64,000 bases of DNA from Peribacillus frigoritolerans (GTDB taxonomy: Bacteria > Bacillota > Bacilli > Bacillales > DSM-1321): the NCBI RefSeq assembly GCF_030676415.1, contig NZ_JAUUTW010000005.1, forward strand, positions 1-64,000, written 5' to 3'. The notes beneath the pieces were generated by a model that was given only the letters and a program-made list of their open reading frames with translations, was not told the DNA's origin and searched no databases. This document shows positions 35,966-45,300 of the stretch, piece after piece (position 1 is the first letter of the stretch; each line of letters begins with the position of its first letter). The position numbers were made by a program, and so were the translations under genes.

Positions 35966-35990
35966 AAACAAGTATTTTGAATACATGTTT
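35966..35990. promoter_or_regulatory. Candidate NsrR operator of hmp
   Basis: AAACAAGTATT and AATACATGTTT are 11-bp arms, complementary at 10 positions, around a TTG centre. The A/T-rich, partly symmetric layout resembles NsrR boxes of Bacillus, and the position just upstream of the hmp start fits repression. Confidence 0.6.
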
Positions 35991-36117
35991 ATATTAGAAC
36001 TTAAATGCATTAAAAGCAATATTTTTCATACATCTTTTCAAATAATAAGTTTTCATGTTTATAAAATGTTCACATTTATGATATAGTCAAATGGGGATAG
36101 AATGTGAGGCGATAAAC

Positions 36118-36582
36118 ATGAGGTTGACGAGTTATTCCGATTACTCACTTAGAGTGTTGATTTACCTGGCTTCCCACGACCAAAGCAAATTATCAAATAT
36201 TAAAGAGATTTCTGAAGTATATCAACTGTCTAAAAATCATTTGATGAAGATTGTTCATAATCTAGGTAAATTAGGCTATATTGAGACGATACGTGGAAGA
36301 AATGGCGGTTTCCGGCTTGCAAAATCACCCACTGAAATAAATGTAGGCGAACTGGTGCGGAGAACCGAAGAAGATTTTTATCTAGTGGAATGTTTTAAAG
36401 ATCACGATAACTGTGTGATTTCTCCCGTTTGTTCATTGAAATTTGTCCTTAATAATGCCTTGGATGCTTTTCTTCAGGTCCTTGATCAATATACGATTGC
36501 AGACTTCAGCGAAAATAAAGTAATGCTGAAAACCTATTTTAATTCGGTAAAGCAGAATGACGAAGAGCCCGATTTATTATAA
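36118..36582 (+). CDS. nsrR: NO-sensing repressor NsrR (Rrf2 family)
   Basis: From ATG 36118 (GTGAGGCG 6 bp upstream; frame open from 36091) the protein has 154 residues and begins MRLTSYSDYSLRVLIYLA. A winged helix with KNHLMKIVHNLGKLGYIETI and GRNGGFRLAK follows. Three cysteines (C92, C99, C105 in CFKDHDNC and SPVC) are placed to bind an Fe-S cluster as in NsrR. It represses hmp until NO damages the cluster. In B. subtilis NsrR is not adjacent to hmp, but the divergent pairing is common in other bacilli. Confidence 0.92.
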   Translation: MRLTSYSDYSLRVLIYLASHDQSKLSNIKEISEVYQLSKNHLMKIVHNLGKLGYIETIRGRNGGFRLAKSPTEINVGELVRRTEEDFYLVECFKDHDNCVISPVCSLKFVLNNALDAFLQVLDQYTIADFSENKVMLKTYFNSVKQNDEEPDLL

Positions 36583-36595
36583 TCGGGCTCTTTTT
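36564..36595 (+). terminator. Terminator overlapping the nsrR stop codon
   Basis: AGAGCCCGAT pairs with ATCGGGCTCT, followed by TTTTT. The stem starts inside the last codons of nsrR. Confidence 0.9.
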
Positions 36596-36597
36596 CA

Positions 36598-36949
36598 TTA
36601 ACCGATGATCCGTTCGATTTGCCAATCTTTTTCCATTCACAAATCAATGATCCGTACTGGTTTTCAATAAAACTTTAAGGGGAACGTATGGATTGATCCT
36701 GATGATCGTCCCGATTCGTCCATTGGTAAGCATGGCTTCTTTTCCGACCAAAGTGGACATTAATCGGCTTACAAACTCCAGCAGGATTCCTGGATTGAAT
36801 TTACTGAACATATCGCTTTTCTTTTGCTCAATCCCCTTATAAAACGGCATGGCCTGATGGAAATCAATTTCAGTTATGGTAAGAGGCGGGTTCGCTTTAT
36901 TATTCAGTTTGCCTCTTCTATTTTCATTGCTCTCACACTTTTTGGGCAC
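36598..36949 (-). pseudogene. C-terminal relic of an HD-GYP-type protein
   Basis: The open frame has NPGILLEFVSRLMSTLVGKE and AMLTNGRIGTIIRINPY, the usual tail behind an HD-GYP phosphodiesterase domain. After its stop at 36644 the sequence continues in the next frame as IIDL, a stop, then MEKDWQIERIIG before TAA, typical final residues of that family. One frameshift, one stop and loss of the whole catalytic domain make it a relic. It immediately follows the ypeQ-like gene. Confidence 0.5.
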
Positions 36950-37135
36950 TTAAGATCGTTCACCAAGTTCATTGCCCAGCTGTTTTAATTTTTCACCAAC
37001 CGTACATTCTGAAATACAGAACTGATGGGCATACGTACGCCCCTTCTCTTTTCGAAAATGCTTTCGTAAAAAACAATCTTGGCAAAATGAAGCGAGAACA
37101 TCTTCCACTTCTTCATATATTTTTTTCCTGTTCAT
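36950..37135 (-). CDS. ypeQ: Small zinc-finger protein YpeQ
   Basis: This 61-aa protein has CQDCF and CISEC cysteine pairs that can bind zinc. Size, cysteine spacing and position beside the YpeP-like gene match B. subtilis YpeQ. It lies 5 bp after that gene, so the two are co-transcribed. Function unknown. Confidence 0.8.
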   Translation of the reverse strand: MNRKKIYEEVEDVLASFCQDCFLRKHFRKEKGRTYAHQFCISECTVGEKLKQLGNELGERS

Positions 37136-37140
37136 TGTTG

Positions 37141-37812
37141 TTATGGCTCCTTTGACCCATCAATTTCTATTTTGCTGAAAATGGCTTTTCCCTGCAGTGC
37201 AAGAGTTGCCAGGCGATCGGCTTCCTGGTTTTCCTTTCGAGAAATTGGCTTGCAGACCGGAATGATCTTTAATTTATCCAATTTCGCTTCAATGCGGTCC
37301 AGCCATTTATTTAAGTTTTCTTCCATACAGGGCCATTCACCTGAAAGTTGATTTAAGACAACTAGAGAATCCCCTTTAAAGACACAGCTTTGATGGTGGA
37401 TTCCAAGTTCGTCCATCTGCCTGACCGCTTCATGAAAGGCCGCATATTCCGCTTCATTATTGGATTCGAATTGCTCCAATTTCACATTGGTGCGTAACCG
37501 CCAGAACTTCTTACCTTGACGATAATAAATGGCAACACCGATTCCTGCCACCTTTTCATCTTTTTGAAAACCGCCATCAAAAAAAACTGTCACATCCTGC
37601 GGCTCTTCCTCAACTTCCGTCAGGAGTTTCTTTAGCTCCTTCTTGGTCCATGTTGTATCGAATTCATCCTTGAATTCCACTTCCTTCAGCCTTCCTGCCT
37701 TTTCAAGATCTTCCGTAATGACCAGTGCAGTCCCGGCATCAAGCCAATCCGAAACGAAATCGGCAGTTGGTTTTTTTGAAGCATGATATGTCCATTGCAT
37801 AATTACCTTCAA
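37141..37812 (-). CDS. ypeP: RNase H-like protein YpeP
   Basis: The protein has about 220 residues. The C-terminal half is an RNase H fold with VTVFFDGGFQKDEKVAGIGV, SNNEAEYAAF and FKGDSLVVLNQL holding the conserved acidic residues, and ENQEADRLA at the end. The N-terminal half (MKVIMQWTYHASKKPTADFV) is specific to YpeP. The start is probably TTG at 37812 or ATG at 37800 (GAAGG upstream); the frame to 37884 adds residues without support. It may cleave RNA in RNA-DNA hybrids, which is unproven for YpeP. Confidence 0.8.
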   Translation of the reverse strand: MKVIMQWTYHASKKPTADFVSDWLDAGTALVITEDLEKAGRLKEVEFKDEFDTTWTKKELKKLLTEVEEEPQDVTVFFDGGFQKDEKVAGIGVAIYYRQGKKFWRLRTNVKLEQFESNNEAEYAAFHEAVRQMDELGIHHQSCVFKGDSLVVLNQLSGEWPCMEENLNKWLDRIEAKLDKLKIIPVCKPISRKENQEADRLATLALQGKAIFSKIEIDGSKEP

Positions 37813-38034
37813 AGATTTCCAGCTCCTTATCCATTCACCATTCATGCAGAACAGCTTACAATTTTCATACCTTTTTTTCGTCATACCCTTTATAATATAT
37901 TGTAAGCATTTGAATCACTCTTTTTAATTATAGTTCCCATATCAGCCTGAAATTCTCATGTTTCAATCTTAATTTTATATGAAACGTTTTTTTATCAAAG
38001 CATATTAACAGTTAAACTCGAGGAGGGGCACATC

Positions 38035-38448
38035 TTGATTGAAGTGTATATTGATGGTGCCAGTGCGGGCAATCCAGGGCCGAGCGGCGCAGGTGTTTTC
38101 ATAAATAATAACGGTGTGGTCGAGAGGCATTCCTTTCCGCTTGGAAATATGGAAAACCATGAAGCGGAGTACCATGCTTTAATCAAAGCATTGGAAATTT
38201 GCGTAGCCAATAAATATCAAATCGTTTCTTTTCGGACTGACTCCCAAGCCATCAACCAGGCCATTGAAAAAAGGTTTGCAAAAAATAAGTATGCCATATT
38301 GCTGGAACGGGCGCTAAAGCTTTCCGATGAGCTTGAATTATTTTTCATTAAATGGATTCCAAATCTTGAAAACAAGTCCGCGGATGAGTTGGCGAGACGG
38401 GCCATTCGATTGAATAAGGCTGAGGAAATTCATGAACAAGACAGCTGA
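38035..38448 (+). CDS. ypdQ: RNase HI family protein (YpdQ type)
   Basis: This 137-aa protein is a compact RNase H fold. The acidic active-site residues are in YIDGASAGNPGPSGAGVF (D), NHEAEYHAL (E), RTDSQ (D) and KSADELARRA (D). It lacks the basic protrusion of classic RNase HI. The start is TTG with GAGGAGGGG 6 bp upstream. Its end overlaps the EamA transporter gene by 17 bp, so they are co-translated. Confidence 0.85.
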   Translation: MIEVYIDGASAGNPGPSGAGVFINNNGVVERHSFPLGNMENHEAEYHALIKALEICVANKYQIVSFRTDSQAINQAIEKRFAKNKYAILLERALKLSDELELFFIKWIPNLENKSADELARRAIRLNKAEEIHEQDS

Positions 38449-39340
38449 TTTTTCATTATTATTCGTTGTATTCATCTGGGGCGTCACTTTTGTCATGGTC
38501 CAAAATGCCCTATCTTTTCTTGACCCCTTCACGTTTAATGCCGTCCGTTTCTTCATGGCCTTCGTTTTCTTGCTCATCCCTTATATATTGACTTTACACA
38601 AAAAGGGGAAAACTTGGAATAAGCGCCTTTTTATAGCTGGGTTTCATATTGGAGTTTGGCTTTTTCTAGGATATGGGCTTCAAACGATCGGATTAAATTA
38701 TACAACTCCTGCGAAGACAGGCTTCATAACAGGATTAAGTGTCGTCATGGTACCTGTTTTTTCCCTGCTGCTTTTAAAACATAGGCTTTCCCGCAATACT
38801 ATAATAGGTGTAGCAGCCGCAACCATCGGGCTTTATTTAATGACTTTCGCTGACCGCTCCAATTTGAATATCGGTGATTTACTGGTATTTTTATGCGCAA
38901 TCAGTTTTGCCATGCAGATCATTACTACCGCTAGATATGCCAAGACGCTTCCCGCTTTACCGTTGACGCTGATTCAGGTTTCCACCGTATCTTTATTATC
39001 ATTTATTTCAGCCTTCATTTTCAAAGAGAATCATTCCGTCATCTTCAGCTCAGAGGTCATGATGCAGAAGGATGTATGGACTGCTTTATTGGTTACGGCA
39101 GCCCTGGCCACGGCGTTCGCCTTTTTCGCACAAACCTTCTTCCAAGCCTATACGACACCTACAAGAGTGGCGCTGATCTTTTCAATGGAACCGGTTTTTG
39201 CTGCGTTATCCTCATACATATTGATAGGGGAAAAATTGAATTCCGCTTCTATCATCGGCTGTGCATTCATTTTCTTGGGAATGATATTTGCAGAACTGCC
39301 TGTTAAGAAAAAGAAACCGGTGACACAGGAGTTTTCTTGA
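38432..39340 (+). CDS. EamA/DMT-family transporter
   Basis: The 302-aa protein has ten membrane spans in two EamA repeats (PFTFNAVRFFMAFVFLLIPY early; ALIFSMEPVFAALSSYILIG late). Such proteins export metabolites or drugs; the substrate is not evident. Its ATG lies within the end of the RNase H-like gene, and a terminator follows directly. Confidence 0.85.
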   Translation: MNKTADFSLLFVVFIWGVTFVMVQNALSFLDPFTFNAVRFFMAFVFLLIPYILTLHKKGKTWNKRLFIAGFHIGVWLFLGYGLQTIGLNYTTPAKTGFITGLSVVMVPVFSLLLLKHRLSRNTIIGVAAATIGLYLMTFADRSNLNIGDLLVFLCAISFAMQIITTARYAKTLPALPLTLIQVSTVSLLSFISAFIFKENHSVIFSSEVMMQKDVWTALLVTAALATAFAFFAQTFFQAYTTPTRVALIFSMEPVFAALSSYILIGEKLNSASIIGCAFIFLGMIFAELPVKKKKPVTQEFS

Positions 39341-39351
39341 AAAGCCCAATA

Positions 39352-39390
39352 AAATAAATCGGACTTCCAGTTACGAAGTCCGATTTATTT
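39352..39390. terminator. Bidirectional terminator
   Basis: AAATAAATCGGACTTC pairs with GAAGTCCGATTTATTT around a 7-nt loop. It serves the EamA gene and, on the other strand, overlaps the stop codon of the small gene ending at 39385. Confidence 0.9.
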
Positions 39391-39678
39391 AAGCAGCCCT
39401 TGTTCTTTTGCAAACGATACCGCTGCACTACGCGTTTCAATGCCATTTTGTTTTAAGTTTTCCAAAAAGGAGATATAAAAGCTGCCATCAAAATTCTTTT
39501 GTACCTTCAATGTCAATTCTATTGCTGCATTGACTAAAATATCACTCGCATCCGTGTAGCGCTTACCAAAATAAATAAAACCAATTGCGTCATTACCAAA
39601 AGTGAATCCCTTACCCTCTAAAAAACTAACATACTCTTCAGTTGATTTCGCCACTTCTGTATCCACTCCATACTTCAT
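39385..39678 (-). CDS. Small conserved Bacillus protein (DUF6123-like)
   Basis: This 97-aa soluble protein has EEYVSFLEGKGFTFGNDAIG, GFIYFGKRYTDASDILVNAA and KNFDGSFYISFLENLK. I associate this pattern with small conserved Bacillus proteins of the DUF6123 type. No catalytic motif is visible. It is transcribed alone, convergent with the EamA gene. Confidence 0.65.
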   Translation of the reverse strand: MKYGVDTEVAKSTEEYVSFLEGKGFTFGNDAIGFIYFGKRYTDASDILVNAAIELTLKVQKNFDGSFYISFLENLKQNGIETRSAAVSFAKEQGLLK

Positions 39679-39755
39679 GCCTTATTTTCATCTTACCGTA
39701 TATCAAAGATTTTGACTATCCATTTTTCGACAAAAAACTCACCATACAATATAAA

Positions 39756-39777
39756 GGAGCTCCCATTGGGAAGCTCC
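39756..39777 (-). terminator. Terminator of ypcP
   Basis: GGAGCT pairs with AGCTCC with an extended CCCA/TGGG stem. Directly downstream of the leftward exonuclease gene. Confidence 0.65.
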
Positions 39778-39787
39778 GCTTGTTTGA

Positions 39788-40669
39788 TTAGATCATTCGC
39801 AGTAAAGCCTTGAATTCATGATCTCTAGCCAGATTTTTGACCTTCTCGCGATCATACTGATAGACGGCATCGTCCAAAGAACATGAAATTGGTACATCAC
39901 ATTTTATTTCTGCTAGCTTTCTGGATAAATGAAGCATATCGACTGCGGATTCAATTTTAGCCCGCTGACCATTCGTCAATGAAGTAACATTTTCAAGAAT
40001 CCCTTCGATACTTTGATACTGGATCAACAATTTCAACGCTGTCTTCTCCCCAATTCCTTTAACTCCGGGATAGTTATCAGCTGTATCACCCATTAAAGCT
40101 TTTAAATCGATCATTTGTCTTGGTGTGATCCCCTTCCATTCAAAAAAGCTATCGGGATTATGCACTTCATAGTTACCATACCCTTTTTTTAACAATAGTA
40201 CGGAGATGTTTTCATCTATTAACTGTAGCATATCTTGATCGCCAGTCAATATACCCACCCGGCTATGTTTGGCAGATGCCTTGGCAATTGTCCCGATACA
40301 GTCATCCGCCTCATATCCAGAGAGCCCTATGTTAGGGATATCAAATGCTTCAACCGCTTTTTTCGCTAGGTCGAATTGAGGGATCATTTCGACTGGAGCT
40401 TCTGATCGATTAGCCTTGTATCCATCAAATAATTCATTTCTGAAAGTCTTGCTGCCCATATCCCAACATACCGCTACATGACTAGGTGAAAAGTGATTCA
40501 CCGCCGTCAGCATATGCTTCAAAAAACCTTGAACGGCATTAGTCGGGATGCCTTTTGAGTTAATCATGAATTGACCAGTAACGGCCGTTGCATAAAAAGC
40601 TCTAAATAAAAGCGCCATCCCATCGACAAGCATAAAGGAAGGATGCTGCTCATTTTCTTTCATTAACAC
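39788..40669 (-). CDS. ypcP: 5'-3' exonuclease YpcP (DNA polymerase I 5' nuclease-like)
   Basis: About 293 residues, equal to the 5' nuclease domain of Pol I without the polymerase. It shows LVDGMALLFRAF, FDGYKANR, SGYEADDCIGT, LTGDQDMLQL and MGDTADNYPGVKGIGEKTA (helix-hairpin-helix). It removes RNA primers and flaps with Mg2+. The start is GTG at 40667-40669 with GAGGTG 5 bp upstream, or ATG at 40663. Confidence 0.9.
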   Translation of the reverse strand: MLMKENEQHPSFMLVDGMALLFRAFYATAVTGQFMINSKGIPTNAVQGFLKHMLTAVNHFSPSHVAVCWDMGSKTFRNELFDGYKANRSEAPVEMIPQFDLAKKAVEAFDIPNIGLSGYEADDCIGTIAKASAKHSRVGILTGDQDMLQLIDENISVLLLKKGYGNYEVHNPDSFFEWKGITPRQMIDLKALMGDTADNYPGVKGIGEKTALKLLIQYQSIEGILENVTSLTNGQRAKIESAVDMLHLSRKLAEIKCDVPISCSLDDAVYQYDREKVKNLARDHEFKALLRMI

Positions 40670-40748
40670 ATTATCACCTCTATCATGATGTACTTCCATT
40701 TTAACATAACTGTCCTCTTTTTTAAGGATCGTTTAATTGGAAAAAATA

Positions 40749-41576
40749 TTATTCAATTGGATTATCATCATAGGAGATCCAGTCACTGAAACTGCCAATA
40801 TAAATCTTCACATCTTTAAAGCCTGCTTCTTTCAGGGCGATATAATTGGGTGATGCCGTTACACCTGAACCACAGTACACAATGATTTCCTTATCTTTAC
40901 CTATGCCTGTGAAATTCGACTGAAGATCTTCCTTCTTTTTAAAATAGCCATTTTCCACAACGTTCGTCCACACCTTATTTACTGCACCAGGTATATGGCC
41001 GGCTTTTTTATCAATCGGCTCCTCGATTCCCTCGTAACGTTTAGATTCCCTTGAATCCATTAATACGACATCGTCAGGCCTATTCATTGTGTAATCCTTC
41101 ACTTTATGAAAAGATGCAAAAACGGACTCATTTAAATCGATATGATATTCTGTTGGAACATAATTCATTTGATTCGAGTCAATCGGATAGCCCGCATCCC
41201 TCCAGGCGCGATATCCCCCGTTAAGAACAAAGACTTTCTGATGCCCAAGGTAGCTCAGCAGCCAGACAAACCTGGAAGCAAAAGAACCTTCCCCGCCATC
41301 ATAAGCAATAAGAACCGTATCATTTGTGATTCCATTTGATTCCAGTTTATCTTTAAAGGTTTCCAGGTCGGGAAGAGGATGTCTTCCGCCATGTTCTTGA
41401 ACCTGCCCCGATAAGTCCTTTTCAAGATCGAAATAAACAGCGCCGGAAATATGGTCTTTTTTGTATTCATTATACCCTGCATCAGGAGAGCCTAGCTGAA
41501 AGCGGCAATCACAAATTCTGATATCACTGGAATTCAACAACGGCAGCAGCTCTTCTTTTTCGATTATAAAACTCAT
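40749..41576 (-). CDS. Two-domain rhodanese, sulfurtransferase
   Basis: About 275 residues in two rhodanese domains. The C-terminal domain has the active loop YCGSGVTA with the persulfide-forming cysteine. In the N-terminal domain the loop is AYDGGEGSFA without cysteine, as usual for thiosulfate/mercaptopyruvate sulfurtransferases. CRFQLGSPDAGYNEYKKDHI with GA-YFDLEKDLS is the family N-terminus. AGGGGG precedes the ATG. It lies 12 bp after the nucleotidyltransferase gene. Confidence 0.88.
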   Translation of the reverse strand: MSFIIEKEELLPLLNSSDIRICDCRFQLGSPDAGYNEYKKDHISGAVYFDLEKDLSGQVQEHGGRHPLPDLETFKDKLESNGITNDTVLIAYDGGEGSFASRFVWLLSYLGHQKVFVLNGGYRAWRDAGYPIDSNQMNYVPTEYHIDLNESVFASFHKVKDYTMNRPDDVVLMDSRESKRYEGIEEPIDKKAGHIPGAVNKVWTNVVENGYFKKKEDLQSNFTGIGKDKEIIVYCGSGVTASPNYIALKEAGFKDVKIYIGSFSDWISYDDNPIE

Positions 41577-41588
41577 CTGCAAAACCCC

Positions 41589-42350
41589 CTATTTAAAAAT
41601 GGTCCAAATTAATTCATTAAGCTCCGTTTCCATGTTCTTCCCTTGATGTAGCCTAGTTATCTCATTCTTTATGGAAAGTGATTTCCCTTCTATCAGCGAA
41701 AGATTCTTTTCAATTTCAATGTCGCTTATACATTTTTCCATTTGTTTTGCCTTAAAAATCCGGATCATCATGGTTTTCAGTTCTAGATCAATTGAAACCA
41801 AATCAAGTAATTCCCATACCGGTAATGGTGGCAGTGAACTCCGTTGGATGATATATTCAAGGATTAAATACGAACGGTATACTTGTACCCATATTTTTAG
41901 TTCTTTTCTTTCGGAATCCCTTGTTTTTGTCAATTGTTGAAGATTGTCGCTCATCATCCGATAGTAATGGTGCCCCAGTGCCTTTTTGGAATAGGAATCC
42001 GCTATCAAACCATTCATTTTCCTATAATAATCCGGATGGGTTATCAACTTGATTGGCGATTGAAATAATTCAAAAAGAGCAGGATTACTCTTTAAGGTAA
42101 GGCGGGATGATTTAAATAGATCCCAGCCTTCGATGTCAAATAGGCCTTCTTTGAATTGAATGACTTCAACTGGCTGACTCAAACTGAGGTATGATCGCTT
42201 ATCATTATGAACATATATAAACCGAACATCGTAATCCGATTGGACCGATGATAAACCAAAAGAATGGCTGCCAGTAACAGCAGCCATCAAAATGGTCATA
42301 TCCTCTTTCTTTTCCAGGTTTCTCAAACGTGAAATAAGGTTTTCTTTCAT
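41589..42350 (-). CDS. Nucleotidyltransferase-fold protein (COG3541/RlaP-like)
   Basis: The 253-aa protein has GSHSFGLSSVQSDYDVRFIY, the GS-x-D-x-D signature of nucleotidyltransferases, followed by ELFDIEGWDLFK-like helical parts (here GLFDIEGWDLFKSSRLTLK). Proteins of this COG are predicted nucleotidyltransferases with few known substrates. It is 15 bp downstream of dynA and 12 bp upstream of the rhodanese gene, so all three may share a transcript. Confidence 0.75.
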   Translation of the reverse strand: MKENLISRLRNLEKKEDMTILMAAVTGSHSFGLSSVQSDYDVRFIYVHNDKRSYLSLSQPVEVIQFKEGLFDIEGWDLFKSSRLTLKSNPALFELFQSPIKLITHPDYYRKMNGLIADSYSKKALGHHYYRMMSDNLQQLTKTRDSERKELKIWVQVYRSYLILEYIIQRSSLPPLPVWELLDLVSIDLELKTMMIRIFKAKQMEKCISDIEIEKNLSLIEGKSLSIKNEITRLHQGKNMETELNELIWTIFK

Positions 42351-42365
42351 GAATGGACCCCGTTT

Positions 42366-45300
42366 CTATTTCGAATGCATTTTTGCCAATTCCGCTACGG
42401 CATTTTCATAATACGGTAAATCGACCGTTTCCTCCAATGCTGCACGTAAACCTGCAAAGATATCCGATATTTCCGCCTTAAACTCTTTTTGAATCGCGAG
42501 TAACTCTTGATCGAGGACTTCATTATACATTTCGAAAATCCGCTCACCCTGTTCTTTTACATATATAAGGGCAGGTTCATCTAAACGCTTCTGAAGCCCT
42601 TCGCTCATTTTCGCTTTTTCATTTTTTTCAAAGAAAGATTTTGGATTTTTAAATAATGCCAATTCCTTTTTGAATTCCCCCGTATCTAATTGGTCAAAAG
42701 CTCCTGTAAATTCAAGGGACTCCCTCTCATTAGGTTCATATGGCTGTAATGAAAGGGTTCTTCTTATTTTTTGCATTTGCTGAAGCAAACTGCTTTGTTT
42801 CTCATTCAGTAATTTATTTACGAACATTTCCGTCCTTAAAGCCGTTGCCCGCATTTCCTGGGCAAGGTCAAACCCTAACGCATCCAATAAGTTCTTCATC
42901 GATTGCTTGAGGACAATTTTCAGATCGCCTCCATCATCTTTTAAAACAGCCGGATTGAACGATTCTTTGAAGAAATCATTAAACCGGAAGAAGACCCGTT
43001 GTTTACTATAGAAAGTCAATTCGTCTATCTCTTTTTTCAAACGTTGCTTTTCTGCATCCCCTTTAATGACTGAGAGGAGTTCAGAAATGGACTGTGCCTC
43101 ATGAGAAAGGGTCTCCAGGGCATTTCGTTTCGCTTTCTCATCCTGCCTGGAAGCTGTAATTACATCTCGTAGCAGTTCTTCCGTTCTTATTACAGCCGCT
43201 TGAGCCGATTCAATTGCAAGTCCAGTCAAATCGTTTTCTATGAAAGAATCAAATTGACCTTGGAATTCCGAGATTCCGCTATTAGGAAGGAACGAATGCT
43301 TAAACGAACCAGGCGTTTGTTTTTCCATCAACGCTCCCTTACTCGTAAGCGGGAACAGTTTTGGAAAACGGATTCCGAATCCATTCAATTGATCTGTGAC
43401 ATAATCCATCACTTCGTCCAATTCGTCAGTGGTTTGTGCCAGGTCGACGGCATTGACAATGAAAAACATCTTATCCATAGCGAATGAATCTTTCACACGT
43501 CCCAGTTGTATCAAGAACTCCCTGTCTGCCCGTGAAAATGGGTGATTATAATAGGTCACAAAAAGGATGGCGTCCGAATTCTTAATATATTCGAAAGCTG
43601 CTCCTGTATGTCGTGCATTTATCGAATCCGCCCCAGGTGTATCAACAAGGACCATCCCCTGCTTTGTCATTTCACAGTCATAACGCAATTCAATCAGATC
43701 AACAAGACACGACTTGGACTCTTCTGCAGCAAAACGTTTAAATCCTTCAAGATCTACCGTAACCACATTTCCTAAGTCATTTTGGTACTCAGGAAGCCCT
43801 TGATGAAACGCCCTTAGAAAGGATAAATGCGTTTTCCCCTTATCGACTTCCCCCGCCTTCGCAATGATTTGTCCTGCTAGTTGAAGTGCTTCATCTAAAG
43901 TCTTTGCCGATTTATCAAAAGCTGCCAAGGCCAGGCTTACATCTTCCAACAGCATCGCTTCCGTCTTTAATTTGACGGTTGCCGTTCCATGTGGATGCTC
44001 CGCGTCTGAAGACATGATTTTGTTGATTGCGGCAGTGGTCGGATTTGGTGAAACAGGAAGGACGCTTTCTCCCATCAACGCATTGGCAAAAGAAGATTTA
44101 CCCGCACTGAATGCACCGAAAAGGGCAACCGTGAACGTTTGCTGTTCCAAGCGATTTGCCTTCTCTTTCAATTCTTTATAAAGTGATTGAAACCCTCTCA
44201 ATGGTTGGATCAACTTGGCCGCATGATTCAAACTCGTTGCAGTCTCCATCAGCTTTTCTTTTCCGCGTAAATCAGTAGCATCAGATGAAGAAACAGTCAC
44301 GGAAGGTACAGCTTCCGTGTTTTCTTTAACATGATCCGTTTCAGGTTGTTCGTTGACGGACCTTGAATTACTTCCTTTATCGGTTTTCATGATTTTGACT
44401 GTAATATTTTTCTCCTCTTCATTCCATTGAGTTAAAAGCATATCGATATCGCGCTCATCGACTAATGATTCAGTTTGATGAGCAATGGCCTCTAAACGTT
44501 CCGTTTGGTACTCGATTTCCGCGTTCATAGCAGCAGTGACTTTAAGGGCTTCCGCAAATTCAGAAAAACCTTCAAGTTCCTTATCAATGGATATAGACTG
44601 CTGTTCCACTATTCCTTCCATAACGGTAACCATATTATTCAAAAATCCTTCTGATACATCACGCGCTTTCTTTTTGATGGCTGATGCCAAATCATTCGTA
44701 TAGTTTAAAACGTATTCACCCGTAATATCGACTTGAGGCTTCAAAGAGTTTTTTATGTAAGATTCCGTTACCTCGATCTGAAGTGCCTGAGCCTTACTTT
44801 CAAGTGTTGAATCATGGATCTCCGCTTGATTAAGCGTTTTAACGGCTAGTTCTTTAAGATGCCATTCAAGCTGGGTTTTCACCTTTTCTTGTAAATCGGT
44901 CAAGAACGCCGTGATCCGTGCCTCACGTTCGGCATCCGTTTTTTTCTTGGCAAATAATAGACCCATTTTAAAGTCCGGCTGAGCCGATTCCAAGAAAGAT
45001 TTACCTAGGTCCCGTGTTGCCGCGGGCATGATGTACGCACCTTTCAAAATGGTTTCTAATGCATCAGCATATTGGACCTTGATTTCCTCTATACGTCCAG
45101 TTAATGATTTTTTTTCTTTCAATAGGCTGTCCACCTGATTCGTCAGGTGTATTCGCTCTTCATGAGGAAGTTCCGATAATACTTCAAAATCATCGGCATG
45201 TTCCTCTTCATACTGCTCCTTAACCCATTTAAGGTGCCTTTCGACCAGGGCATTAGCCGATTGCATGATGGCATCTTTCCCATCATTCAGACCTTTGCCC

